64,000 nucleotides of DNA, taken from the NCBI RefSeq assembly GCF_000730565.1, contig NZ_BBIQ01000016.1, forward strand, positions 1-64,000. Reading direction: 5' to 3'. Both the position numbers and the translations under genes were made by a program. The notes beneath the pieces are model-generated. The model worked only from the letters and a program-made list of their open reading frames with translations. It was not told the DNA's origin and made no database searches. Positions 46,401 to 55,878 of the stretch are shown here, one piece after another; the first letter of the stretch is position 1; each line of letters starts with the position of its first letter. The stretch is from Pseudomonas fulva NBRC 16637 = DSM 17717. Its GTDB lineage: Bacteria > Pseudomonadota > Gammaproteobacteria > Pseudomonadales > Pseudomonadaceae.

Positions 46401-47593
46401 CACTGACCAGACTGACCCACCTTGAGTACATTAGCTTGAGCGGTAATCCGATCGGCAGAATACCGAACCTGTCTCCCCTACGTCATCTGCGTACGATTTC
46501 ACTGCGCAACACAGGCCTGTTGAACATCCCGCAGCGCCATCAATTACTGTGGCGCGGCCTGATGGACATCCGGGAAAACCAGATTCGTGAGGTCAACGAG
46601 CATCTGCAGATGCTCGGAGAACACATCCAGCAAATGTCCCTGCACGACAATCCGTTGGACGAAGCCAGTCAGCAAGCACTCGCCACTGCAAACGAGGGCT
46701 CGCTCGCGCCGCGCACCCATGCCCAGGTGTCCATTGACGACGAGCTGCGAGACAGCTGGATTGGACCGGCCAAGCCAGACATTCGCCATCGATATGAAGG
46801 CATCTGGAACGCCTTGCTTGACGATGAGGGCTCTGCCGATCTCTTCCGGTTCCTTGCCGACTTTGCCGAATCTGACGATTTCCATGAACGCCCGCCATAC
46901 TACCGCGCACGCATATGGCGCATTCTCGAATTGTGTGCTGAAAGTACGGATGTCCGCGAATCGGTCTACCTGCAGACCCAAGGCCCGCAGACCTGCGAAG
47001 ACCGTTTGTTGCTACTGCTCAGTCAACTTGAGGTGAGAACGCTTATTGCCGTTCATACGGCTGGGGCGAGTGCCGGGCAGACTGAGCGCGAACTCCTGCG
47101 CCTTGGGCGTTCGCTGTATCGTCTGGACCAGGTGGACAGTATCGCCGCTCGGCATATCGAGCGTATGCGGCGCGATCCCTATGCGAGGGTGGATGACATC
47201 GAGGTGTACCTGGCTTACCGGGTCAATCTGGCGAACCGCTTGGGGTTACCGGCTCAACCAACTTACATGAATTACCCGGAATTCAGCGATGTCAGCAGTC
47301 GGCAGATCAGGCTGGCCGGAGAGCGGGTACTGGCGGGCGAGAGTTTGGATGTACTGGCCGCGGCACTGGCGCAACGCGAGTTCTGGCAGTCGTTTGTACG
47401 CAGTCATTACCGCGAACGTTTCGAGGCGCTGGCTGCACCGTTTCACCAACGGCTCGAAACCGCCGAGCGCACCGTCGGCGAACACGGGGAGCAGGTCTAT
47501 CTTCAACAGGCTGCTGCCTTGAAGGCTGAGCTCGATGCGCACGAGCAGGCGCTTTACCACGAGCTGGCCGTCGAGGCCTACAGCCGCCTGTGA
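43481..47593 (+). CDS. DUF6543/LRR/NEL-type E3 ubiquitin ligase effector-like protein
   Basis: 1370 residues. The N-terminal half (about 1-500) resembles the DUF6543 dermonecrotic-toxin-like region of Pseudomonas proteins. It contains a hydrophobic hairpin at about 394-470 (LTLAALFVPGLGEVLFVAAA, VVATGALLGAAQPLFG). A basic, possibly coiled stretch lies near 830-870. Leucine-rich repeats occupy about 895-1040 (LQVLDLRGNQLTQLPTGL, LEYISLSGNPIGRIPNL). The C-terminal region from about 1080 is a NEL domain, the IpaH/SspH-type E3 ligase fold. Its catalytic motif is Cys1172-Glu-Asp1174 (QTCEDRLLLLLSQLEV). The start is GTG 43481 with AGGAAG upstream. No signal peptide and no chaperone or secretion gene are adjacent. 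Ubiquitin transfer in a eukaryotic host is inference. Confidence 0.88.
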   Translation: MADNALPHVSVDALVASALPAWLTSADPDLLSTFHRALELEQLSCEAVKVRLKTLPGLQTFARPLLQEALRAMGLGEVNVDTARVVVHDRLAMPSAAPRLHTPMKVIYSNESLLMAALHNFHESETHPGLHRRAQLQKADGTVLPLSFEAFARLCRQLDLGGRYQQQLHTCLFPKARPPAPADFGQRAVEQIFEERLRAALDVAVRMARLKGQLTDQDYLTLLPLIARKPTVPAVAQMFQAFELFVLGKRVQRCLVIELRAAANGPVHGLISWFSNDPAEPIGRHANWTGLYEHLGMRLRERRYTQYFAGLIAQRERPAFLAQLAQLNKSSTGLTPLALDGRHFAIEGSVFACLRKRLLDAMIDDARVLAVPTGDLTQLERHERIDALKGAGLDALTLAALFVPGLGEVLFVAAAVDVVREVYDGYEAWQIGDRQQALAHVFNVAQVVATGALLGAAQPLFGGALERIGLVDGLTPVMAGNRGLRLKKMPASAHYLEHPGELIRSFGADLEQVSDVDADALVHITGLTPEHLRSLRVHEEPAPARFREAQARHLLYGQGPTSELLVEQALTHSVGEPGVGVDTLTRDFTGLSVPLAQEIVECATTEQLETLMSGKVPLPLAERARWAVRESRIDRALLGFEHEQATNLDTLRLALALIDETSPWPVSMRIEVRLGEAQGKLVASHGPVDAQRTEVIVQTSGGYQLQARSIQAVDQGLLACLLQTLDETQKTAFGGSSVTAVELAENLLHRAAVDRGKTAQSLGMVALGGRFNPPRRLQDGRIGYPLSGRGESSRQALRRGIHRIYPTLTESQMDAYLEQLTERDVNLWDHLSDLEGRLARLRESLASWESQRNGFIDGRRRRRVATQIRRAWRRKTVGSGNDEYVLRIQGEQVGTLPDLPDDIDFNHVRQLSLRNLALINVSDNFLKRFPHLQVLDLRGNQLTQLPTGLSDLEQLRVLRFDDNRIVLRPDSDTALTRLTHLEYISLSGNPIGRIPNLSPLRHLRTISLRNTGLLNIPQRHQLLWRGLMDIRENQIREVNEHLQMLGEHIQQMSLHDNPLDEASQQALATANEGSLAPRTHAQVSIDDELRDSWIGPAKPDIRHRYEGIWNALLDDEGSADLFRFLADFAESDDFHERPPYYRARIWRILELCAESTDVRESVYLQTQGPQTCEDRLLLLLSQLEVRTLIAVHTAGASAGQTERELLRLGRSLYRLDQVDSIAARHIERMRRDPYARVDDIEVYLAYRVNLANRLGLPAQPTYMNYPEFSDVSSRQIRLAGERVLAGESLDVLAAALAQREFWQSFVRSHYRERFEALAAPFHQRLETAERTVGEHGEQVYLQQAAALKAELDAHEQALYHELAVEAYSRL

Positions 47594-47621
47594 GCATGTG
47601 CTGACAGGCGGCACATCTGGG

Positions 47622-49151
47622 TCAGGCAGCTTGACTGCGCTGCGTTGCCTTTTCCAGGTACTGGCTAAGGGTGTTCTGTTCGGCTTCGGTGGTGAACAGC
47701 CCAAGCTTGGTACGACGCCACAGGATATCTTCAAGGCTGGTAGCCCACTCATGCTCGCGCAGGTAATCCACCTCGCGGGCAAACAGCCCTGCACCGATGG
47801 CCTGACCCAGGTCCTGCGGGCCTTCAACGCCTGCCAGAAGCGTCCAGACGCGGCTGCCATAGGTGCGTGCCCAGCGCTGGGCAATGGCCGGGGCAAGCCA
47901 GGTATGCCGAGCAAGCAAGGCTTCTTCAAGTGCCTGCGGCGTGGTCATGTCCTCACCGCCCGGCAGGGTTGATTCGGCTGTCCAACTACCGCCCATCTGG
48001 CTGAAGAACGGCTTGAGTTCGGCCATGGCCGATTCGGCCAGCTTGCGGTAAGTGGTGAGCTTGCCACCGAAGACCGAGAGCAGGGGGGCTTCACCGTGGG
48101 CGGCCGACAGTGCCAAAGTGTAGTCGCGGGTAACGGCCGATGGGTTGTCCGATTCGTCATTGCACAGAGGGCGAACGCCTGCATAGGTGCTGAAAATGTC
48201 ACTGCGCTGAAGCTGATGATTGAAGTGGGCGTTGACCACGTTGAGCAGGTAGTCGGTTTCCTGATCGGTGATCGCCACCTTGGCAGGATCGCCCGTGTAT
48301 TCACGGTCGGTGGTGCCGATCAGTGTGAAACGATCAAGGTACGGAATGCAGAAAACGATGCGCTGGTCTTCGTTCTGCAGAATGTAGGCGTGCTCGCCTT
48401 CATACAGCCTAGGGACGATCAGATGACTCCCCTGGATCAGACGGATCCCATAAGGGGCGTCCAGTTTCAGGTCGTTCTTGATGAACTGCGCCACCCATGG
48501 GCCGGCGGCGTTCACCAGGCCCTTGGCACGCACCGTCCGGGTGCTGCCGTCGGCGTGTTGCACTTCTACTTCCCAGAGGGCGCCGACACGTTTGGCGCCC
48601 AGGCACAGCGTCTGGGTGTGAATGTGCGCGCCATGTTCACGGGCAGCCATGGCGTTGAGGACCACCAGGCGAGCATCATCGACCCAGCAGTCGGCATATT
48701 CGAAACCACGGGTGATGGCCGGCTTGAGCGCAGAGCCAGCGCCAAATCGCAGGCTGCGCGAGGCGCCCAGCCGCTTGCGCTTGCCCAGGTGGTCGTACAG
48801 GAACAGGCCAGCACGGATCATCCAGGCAGGGCGCAAATGGGGACGATGGGGCAGCACGAAGCGCATGGGTTTGACGATGTGCGGTGCCTTGGCCAACAGG
48901 ACTTCGCGTTCGGCCAGGGCCTCGCGTACCAGACGAAACTCGTAATGCTCGAGGTAGCGCAGACCTCCGTGAATCAGCTTGCTGCTGGCTGACGAGGTGT
49001 GCCTGGCCAGGTCGTCCTTTTCACACAGGAAGACTTTCAGGCCGCGGCCGGCTGCGTCGGCGGCGATGCCCACACCGTTGATGCCACCGCCTATCACCAC
49101 CAGGTCATAGCAGTCGGCGACGGGAGCGCTGGTCGAATCGGGCTGGGACAC
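47622..49151 (-). CDS. glpD: Aerobic glycerol-3-phosphate dehydrogenase GlpD
   Basis: Membrane-associated flavoenzyme of 509 residues that oxidises glycerol 3-phosphate to dihydroxyacetone phosphate and reduces ubiquinone. The FAD motif VVIGGGINGVGIAADAAGRG lies at about residues 18-37. Family landmarks are SSKLIHGGLRYLEHYEF, CIPYLDRFTLIGTTDREY and STYAGVRPLCND. The start is GTG at 49151, with AGGAGG eight bases upstream. It has its own GlpR-type operator and is separated from glpR by about 200 bases. It converges on the NEL-type gene. Confidence 0.96.
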   Translation of the reverse strand: MSQPDSTSAPVADCYDLVVIGGGINGVGIAADAAGRGLKVFLCEKDDLARHTSSASSKLIHGGLRYLEHYEFRLVREALAEREVLLAKAPHIVKPMRFVLPHRPHLRPAWMIRAGLFLYDHLGKRKRLGASRSLRFGAGSALKPAITRGFEYADCWVDDARLVVLNAMAAREHGAHIHTQTLCLGAKRVGALWEVEVQHADGSTRTVRAKGLVNAAGPWVAQFIKNDLKLDAPYGIRLIQGSHLIVPRLYEGEHAYILQNEDQRIVFCIPYLDRFTLIGTTDREYTGDPAKVAITDQETDYLLNVVNAHFNHQLQRSDIFSTYAGVRPLCNDESDNPSAVTRDYTLALSAAHGEAPLLSVFGGKLTTYRKLAESAMAELKPFFSQMGGSWTAESTLPGGEDMTTPQALEEALLARHTWLAPAIAQRWARTYGSRVWTLLAGVEGPQDLGQAIGAGLFAREVDYLREHEWATSLEDILWRRTKLGLFTTEAEQNTLSQYLEKATQRSQAA

Positions 49152-49193
49152 AGGGAAGGCCTCCTGGAGCAGTTCGTATCGAAAGTGAACATT

Positions 49194-49213
49194 TATGTTC
49201 GTTTCCGAAAATA
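49194..49213 (-). promoter_or_regulatory. GlpR operator upstream of glpD
   Basis: TATGTTCG-TTTC-CGAAAATA has the TTCG-N4-CGAA core and AT-rich flanks of GlpR operators. An overlapping inverted repeat GAACAT-TT-ATGTTC lies at 49187-49200. It is 43 bases upstream of the glpD start. Confidence 0.7.
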
Positions 49214-49354
49214 CTAGCGCAAGCGCAGGCGACTCGCCAGTCCGTATTCATAGAAAATACTGATCAGGTGACAAGCAAATGAACATTAACGAAAAAGTCA
49301 GCGTGTGTCGGGCGCCTGTGCCACGCCCATGCTCACAGCGCCGGCGCCGACCTT

Positions 49355-50110
49355 CTAAACCACTTCGACACGTACCTTGTGGTCATTGAGCAGTTGGACC
49401 AGGGCAGGGGTCGGTGCCTGGTCAGTCACCAGGCAGTCGACCAGGCTGATGGCCCCCAGGCGCACCATGGCATTGCGCCCGAACTTGCTGGAGTCCGCAG
49501 CCAGAATCACCTGCCGAGCATTGGCGATGATCGCCTGGGACACGCGCACTTCCTGATAGTCGAAATCCAGCAGGCTCCCGTCTTCATCGATGCCGCTGAT
49601 GCCGACCAGGGCGTAATCGACCTTGAACTGATTGATGAAGTCCACACTCGCCTGGCCTACGACACCGCCGTCACGGCGCACGGTGCCGCCCGCCACCAGC
49701 ACCTCGAAGTCATCCTTGGCCGCCAGGATGGAGGCGACGTGCAGGTTGTTGGTAATGACCTTCAGTTGGCTGTGGTTGAGCAAAGCGCGGGCGATGGATT
49801 CGGTGGTGGTCCCGATATTGATGAACAGCGAGGCATGATCGGGCACCTGCCGCGCGACAGCCTCGGCGATGCGCTGCTTTTCATCACGCATCTGGTCGGC
49901 GCGCATGGCATAGGCGGTGTTTTCGACGCTTGAATCGTAGGCTGCGCCCCCGTGGTACCGGCGCAACAGGTCGAGCTCTGCCAGTTGGTTGATGTCGCGG
50001 CGGATCGTCTGCGGGGTAACGACGAACAGCTGCGCCATTTCCTCGATACTGACATAGCCGCGGTCGCGGACCAGTTCGAGGATTTGTTGTTGGCGTGGAG
50101 GCAAATTCAT
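49355..50110 (-). CDS. glpR: Glycerol-3-phosphate regulon repressor GlpR (DeoR family)
   Basis: 251 residues. The N-terminal DeoR helix-turn-helix has [22 protein letters not shown] at about residues 19-40 (cited in part: [18 protein letters not shown]). The sugar-phosphate-binding C-terminal domain includes [17 protein letters not shown] and [18 protein letters not shown]. It represses glp genes and is released by glycerol 3-phosphate. ATG 50110 ([18 protein letters not shown]) is the family start; the upstream extension is spurious. It lies between glpK and glpD. Confidence 0.96.
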   Translation of the reverse strand: MNLPPRQQQILELVRDRGYVSIEEMAQLFVVTPQTIRRDINQLAELDLLRRYHGGAAYDSSVENTAYAMRADQMRDEKQRIAEAVARQVPDHASLFINIGTTTESIARALLNHSQLKVITNNLHVASILAAKDDFEVLVAGGTVRRDGGVVGQASVDFINQFKVDYALVGISGIDEDGSLLDFDYQEVRVSQAIIANARQVILAADSSKFGRNAMVRLGAISLVDCLVTDQAPTPALVQLLNDHKVRVEVV

Positions 50111-50238
50111 GGACGTCCTTCGGAGCAGCCTGACAAATGCTGCAATGATGCCGTAGGACGGGGATGACGACCAGCGTGGCGTCCGAAGGGTGGATCCGGC
50201 GCAGACCTGGGAGCGGACTGCGCCGTTGCCTAAAGCGA

Positions 50239-51786
<1,548 letters not shown>

Positions 51787-52635
51787 TCAACTGATTTGCG
51801 TATCGCCTTGGCGACCGTCGCCTGTCGCGGGCGTGGGCGCTGATGCAGGCAGGTTGCGGGCAATCAAGCCACGATAAGTGGCAGCACCCAGGCAGGCGCC
51901 GATGATAGGGCCGAATATCGGCACCAGGAAGTAAGGCACATCCCGGCCGCCGGTAAAGGCGATTTCGCCCCAGCCTGCCAGGAACGTCATGATTTTCGGG
52001 CCCAGATCGCGTGCCGGGTTCATGGCAAAGCCGGTCAACGGCCCCATGGCACTGCCAATCACCGCGATCAGCAGGCCGATCAGCAGCGGCGCCATCGCGC
52101 CGCGTGGCAGGCCGTTGTTGTCGTCGGTCAGGGCCATGATGACGGCCATGAGGATCGCCGTGATGACCACCTCAACCAGCAGCGCTTGCGCCGTGGACAG
52201 GGAGGGGTGTGGGTAGGTCGAGAACACCGCCGCCAGTTCCAGGCTGGATTCACTACCGCGCAGCAGGGTGTGCGCTTGTTCGAAATCGAAGAACAGGCTG
52301 CTGTAGAGGGTGTAGACCAGTGCCGCGCCGCAGAAGGCACCGCACACTTGGGCTAGTATGTAGAAAGGCAGCTTGCGCCGCTCAAAGCCGGCGAACAGGG
52401 TCAGCGCGATGCTGACGGCAGGGTTCAGGTGGGCACCGGAGATCCCTGCGGTGAGGTAGATACTCATGCTGACCCCCACCCCCCAAATGATGCTGATTTC
52501 CCAGAGTCCGAAGCTTGCGCCTGCGACCTTGAGCGCGGCGACGCAGCCGGTACCGAAGAAGATCAGCAGCGCAGTACCGAGAAATTCGGCCAGGCACTGG
52601 CTGGACAGCGTGGGTTGGCCTTGGGCAATTGTCAT
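51787..52635 (-). CDS. glpF: Glycerol facilitator GlpF (aquaglyceroporin)
   Basis: 282 residues, six membrane helices. Both pore NPA motifs are intact: SGAHLNPAVSIAL and GFAMNPARDLGPK. The MIP-family fold passes glycerol by facilitated diffusion. ATG 52635 (MTIAQGQPTLSSQCLAEFLG) is used instead of a long in-frame extension running through the promoter region. GlpR-type sites lie 110-130 bases upstream. First gene of glpF-glpK-glpR-glpD. Confidence 0.96.
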   Translation of the reverse strand: MTIAQGQPTLSSQCLAEFLGTALLIFFGTGCVAALKVAGASFGLWEISIIWGVGVSMSIYLTAGISGAHLNPAVSIALTLFAGFERRKLPFYILAQVCGAFCGAALVYTLYSSLFFDFEQAHTLLRGSESSLELAAVFSTYPHPSLSTAQALLVEVVITAILMAVIMALTDDNNGLPRGAMAPLLIGLLIAVIGSAMGPLTGFAMNPARDLGPKIMTFLAGWGEIAFTGGRDVPYFLVPIFGPIIGACLGAATYRGLIARNLPASAPTPATGDGRQGDTQIS

Positions 52636-52743
52636 GTATGACCTCGTTGTTTTTGTTGTGAGTCGCGCGGGGCTCGACAGCAAGGCCCGGACCTTCCGGA
52701 TGGTCCTGGGCGGGTATGAGATGCACCGTGAAGGTGCACCCCC

Positions 52744-52763
52744 GGTATTCAGAAACGAAAAAA
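52744..52763 (-). promoter_or_regulatory. GlpR operator upstream of glpF
   Basis: On the minus strand TTTTTTCG-TTTC-TGAATACC shares the TTCGTTTCnGAA core with the glpD operator. A further element GTTCACTTTCGA (minus strand, 52791-52802) also occurs near glpD at 49179-49190. Confidence 0.55.
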
Positions 52764-52933
52764 TATAGACAAGAAACGCTGATGTCAAAGGTCGAAAGTG
52801 AACGGTCAGTCACGTTTTGGGCAACCGCCGCTAGCGTGACGCCCCTTTGTAGAGCGGGGCGCTTGGGCTTATTGGCTGGGATGTAGGAATTGACCTAAAG
52901 TAGCTGCCGATCTGTTTTACACCGGAACTTCGT

Positions 52934-53404
52934 ATGACACCCGCTCTGGATCTGTTGAAAAAGCATCACGCGCACTATCACGTTCACAGCTACGAGCATG
53001 ATCCCAAGACAGCGTCCTATGGGTTGGAAGCTGCAGATAAGCTCGGCCTGGACCCAAAGCAGGTGTTCAAGACGCTGCTGGCCTGTAGCGAAAAAGGAGA
53101 GCTGCTGGTGGCGGTGGTGCCTGTGGTGGGTACGCTCGATCTCAAGGCCTTGGCGCATGCGGCGGGCGTCAAAAAGTGCGAGATGGCCGATCCGGTCAAG
53201 GCGCAGCGAGCAACGGGTTACCTGGTAGGTGGGATCAGCCCCTTAGGGCAGAAGAAGCGTCTGCGCACCTTCATCGACGAGGCGGCGCAGCGTTTTGCGA
53301 CCATCCATGTGAGTGCTGGACGACGTGGGCTGGAGGTAGAACTGGCGGCAACGACTTTGGCCGAGCATACTCAGGGCACCTTTGCCAGTATCGGCAGAAC
53401 GTGA
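52934..53404 (+). CDS. ybaK: Cys-tRNA(Pro)/Cys-tRNA(Cys) deacylase YbaK
   Basis: 156 residues. Trans-editing enzyme that hydrolyses mischarged Cys-tRNA(Pro). The YbaK fold is seen from HYHVHSYEHDPKTASYGLEA, through VFKTLLACSEKGELLVAVVP, to the substrate-site segment TGYLVGGISPLGQKKRL. The conserved Lys near residue 46 is in QVFKTLL. ATG 52934 is the only sensible start. It stands alone, divergent from glpF, with a convergent ABC ATPase gene downstream. Confidence 0.95.
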   Translation: MTPALDLLKKHHAHYHVHSYEHDPKTASYGLEAADKLGLDPKQVFKTLLACSEKGELLVAVVPVVGTLDLKALAHAAGVKKCEMADPVKAQRATGYLVGGISPLGQKKRLRTFIDEAAQRFATIHVSAGRRGLEVELAATTLAEHTQGTFASIGRT

Positions 53405-53482
53405 TGCCAGCGCCCATTCACCCTCGCTACCCGCTCGGATCGAGCCGGTAGCGCGTCCGCTCAAGACGGAGCCCGGGCCTGG

Positions 53483-54592
53483 TCAGTTTGGCCCGCTGTG
53501 GCGACGAACCCCTGTTGCCTGCTGCACCGTCTGGGTAGCGATGCTACCTGGCACCGGGAACACCACCAGGTGGTCGGCTTTTACCGCAATGCCCACCTCT
53601 TCGCCTGGCTGACGATCCACATGGCTGGTGAAGATCGCTTCGAGCTGGCTGCCGGTGGGGAGTTGCAGGCGATACAGCGTTGAGGCGCCTAGAAAGCTCT
53701 TGGCCACGATGACAGCGCGCAACGGGCTTTCGGGAGCGTGCACGATATCATCCGGGCGCAGCAACACATCCACCGAGCTGCCCTGCGCCATGCGATAGGC
53801 ACGGTTGCCTCGCAGCTCGCCCAGTTCGGTGCTGACGGCTTCCACGCTGGTCATCTGGCCACGGATGAAATAGCCCTGGCCGATGAAACTGGCCACGAAA
53901 GGTGTCTGCGGCTCGTGGTACAGGTTGTAGGGCGTATCCCACTGCTCAAGCCGGCCCTCCTTGAACACCCCAACCTGGTCGCTGACAGCGAACGCTTCTT
54001 CCTGGTCATGGGTGACCAGAATGGCGCTGGTGCCGCGCTGCTTGAGGATGTCCCGCACCTCATGGCTGAGCCTGCGACGAAGCTCCACGTCAAGATTGGA
54101 AAACGGCTCGTCCAAAAGCAGCAATTGCGGCTCTGGGGCCAACGCCCGTGCCAGTGCGACCCGCTGCTGCTGGCCGCCGGACAACTCGTGGGGGTAACGG
54201 CCACCCAACCCACCCAACTTGACCAGGTCGAGCATCTCGTCGATGACCGCAGCTTGGCGTGGGTGCTTGGCGATACCGAAGGCGATGTTCTGCGCCACCG
54301 TCAGATGGGGGAACAGGGCGTAGTCCTGGAACACCATGCCGATGCGACGCTTCTCCGGCGCCAGGGTAAACCCCGCCTTGGAAATGACGTTGCCGGCCAG
54401 TTGGATTTCGCCTTCGTGCACCGACTCGAAACCCGCGATGGCGCGCAAGGTCGTGGTCTTGCCGCAGCCGGACGAGCCAAGCAGGCAGCCAATGTCGCCT
54501 GCATTCAGATGCAGATTCAGGTTCTGGACGATGCGCTGGTCGCCGTAGCCGCAGGCAAGGTTGCGCAGGTTGAGCAGTAGAGGTTGACTCAT
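53483..54592 (-). CDS. Orphan ABC transporter ATP-binding protein (iron/polyamine class)
   Basis: 369 residues. Walker [11 protein letters not shown] near residue 40, signature [19 protein letters not shown] near 137, and Walker [13 protein letters not shown] are intact. A C-terminal TOBE/MOP regulatory domain (about residues 240-350; [20 protein letters not shown]) marks the FbpC/PotA subfamily, importers of ferric iron, polyamines or related substrates. No permease or binding protein gene is adjacent, so it must work with partners encoded elsewhere or have been retained alone. Its ATG overlaps the argF stop by four bases, so it is cotranscribed with argF. Confidence 0.92.
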   Translation of the reverse strand: MSQPLLLNLRNLACGYGDQRIVQNLNLHLNAGDIGCLLGSSGCGKTTTLRAIAGFESVHEGEIQLAGNVISKAGFTLAPEKRRIGMVFQDYALFPHLTVAQNIAFGIAKHPRQAAVIDEMLDLVKLGGLGGRYPHELSGGQQQRVALARALAPEPQLLLLDEPFSNLDVELRRRLSHEVRDILKQRGTSAILVTHDQEEAFAVSDQVGVFKEGRLEQWDTPYNLYHEPQTPFVASFIGQGYFIRGQMTSVEAVSTELGELRGNRAYRMAQGSSVDVLLRPDDIVHAPESPLRAVIVAKSFLGASTLYRLQLPTGSQLEAIFTSHVDRQPGEEVGIAVKADHLVVFPVPGSIATQTVQQATGVRRHSGPN

Positions 54593-55509
54593 GCGTGGTG
54601 GTAAGCCGGTTCGACGAGAAATTCGAGAAGTGCCTTTTGTGCATGCAGACGGTTCTCAGCTTGATCCCAGGCGACCGAACGGGGGTCATCGAGCAGATCA
54701 TGGCTGATTTCCTCGCCGCGGTGGGCGGGCAGGCAATGCATGAACAAGACGTCAGGTGCTGCCAGGTCGAGCATGTCGCGGGTGACCTGGTACGGCGCGA
54801 AATGCGCCAGGCGACGAGCAGTTTCCTCTTCCTGACCCATGGAAGTCCAGACATCGGTGGTCACCAGGTGGGCGCCTTTTACCGCTTCGCGGGGATCGCG
54901 CACGATCTGCACGTGCTCAGCGCCGATGGCCATGAACCGGGGATCGGGCTCATACCCCTCGGGGCAGGCGATGCGCAGCTGGAAACCGAACTGCCGGGCC
55001 GCTTCGATGTAGGAGTTGCACATGTTGAAGCCATCGCCAATCCAGGCGACGGTCTTGCCCTCGATCGCCCCCCGGTGCTCGAGAAACGTCTGCATGTCGG
55101 CCAGAAGCTGACACGGGTGCGACTCGTCCGACAGGGCATTGATCACCGGTACGCGGGACTTGGCGGCAAAGTCGGTCAGGGTGCTGTGGGCGTGGGTCCG
55201 TATCATCACCACGTCGAGCATGCTCGACAAGACGATGGCGCTGTCGCCGATTGGCTCGCCTCGCCCCAGCTGGGTGTCGCGTGGGGACAGGAAGATGGCC
55301 TGGCCGCCAAGCTGGATCATCCCGGCTTCGAAGGACACGCGGGTGCGGGTCGACGATTTTTCGAAGATCATGCCCAGCACACGGCTTTTGAGCGGCTCGA
55401 ACAGCACGCCGCGCTTGCGCAGGTCCTTCAGCTCGATGCCGCGGCGGATCACCCCGAGCAATTCGTCGGTGGTGAAGTCCAGCAGGGAGAGAAAGTGCCT
55501 AGCGCTCAT
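54589..55509 (-). CDS. argF: Ornithine carbamoyltransferase ArgF
   Basis: 306 residues. It makes citrulline from ornithine and carbamoyl phosphate in arginine synthesis. The carbamoyl-phosphate box [12 protein letters not shown] lies near residue 52, with [10 protein letters not shown] near 132 and the ornithine/catalytic loop [11 protein letters not shown] near 265. ATG 55509 fits the family start [13 protein letters not shown] promoter with two ArgR half-sites is upstream. The last four bases are shared with the start of the ABC ATPase gene. Confidence 0.97.
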   Translation of the reverse strand: MSARHFLSLLDFTTDELLGVIRRGIELKDLRKRGVLFEPLKSRVLGMIFEKSSTRTRVSFEAGMIQLGGQAIFLSPRDTQLGRGEPIGDSAIVLSSMLDVVMIRTHAHSTLTDFAAKSRVPVINALSDESHPCQLLADMQTFLEHRGAIEGKTVAWIGDGFNMCNSYIEAARQFGFQLRIACPEGYEPDPRFMAIGAEHVQIVRDPREAVKGAHLVTTDVWTSMGQEEETARRLAHFAPYQVTRDMLDLAAPDVLFMHCLPAHRGEEISHDLLDDPRSVAWDQAENRLHAQKALLEFLVEPAYHHA

Positions 55510-55878
55510 GATTGACTACCTTATCTGCAACAGTATGCAGGCCGACCGTGCGGTTTTTTTTGACAACGGCGGTGACCTGCGGCGTAAGCCGCACGGGGCG
55601 GACGAATAGGGAAAGGCGCAATACTATAATTAAATGTCGCCTGAAACCAAGGGGTGAAACCACTTGGCGCCCCCGGCGCTGTTGCAAGGGGTTTCGCAGG
55701 GCACTGTATTGCTGTGTTTTATTTGCTACGGCTGTTTGTACACGGCTTGAGGGTGCATTGGCAAACGGGCTGGGTCTGCCGTGTGGGTGATAAAGGCCAA
55801 TTCATACCACGAAGCACGCTGGCCCCTGCGCAGGGCACAGTTCATAGTCGAGCCATCAAGACAACGAGGCATGCGGCC
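55510..55878. other. Spacer between argF and the molybdopterin oxidoreductase
   Basis: This 369-base divergent spacer holds the argF promoter and ArgR operator, listed separately. The right half (about 55660-55870) carries the leader of the oxidoreductase gene. An in-frame extension of that gene runs back to 55654 but shows no family similarity, so I treat it as untranslated. Confidence 0.55.
55614..55655. promoter_or_regulatory. ArgR operator and promoter of argF
   Basis: Two 21-base direct repeats, AGGCGC-N8-AA-N5 then TGTCGC-N8-AA-N5, follow the Pseudomonas ArgR half-site rule TGTCGC-N8-AA-N5. On the minus strand they cover a sigma-70-like promoter: TTGGTT (55645-55650), a 16-base spacer and TATAGT (55623-55628). 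ArgR bound here should repress argF. Confidence 0.75.

Noticed and set aside
55654..55878. 75-residue N-terminal extension of the molybdopterin oxidoreductase
   Set aside because: The extension has no family similarity and the iron-sulphur motif starts ten residues after ATG 55879.
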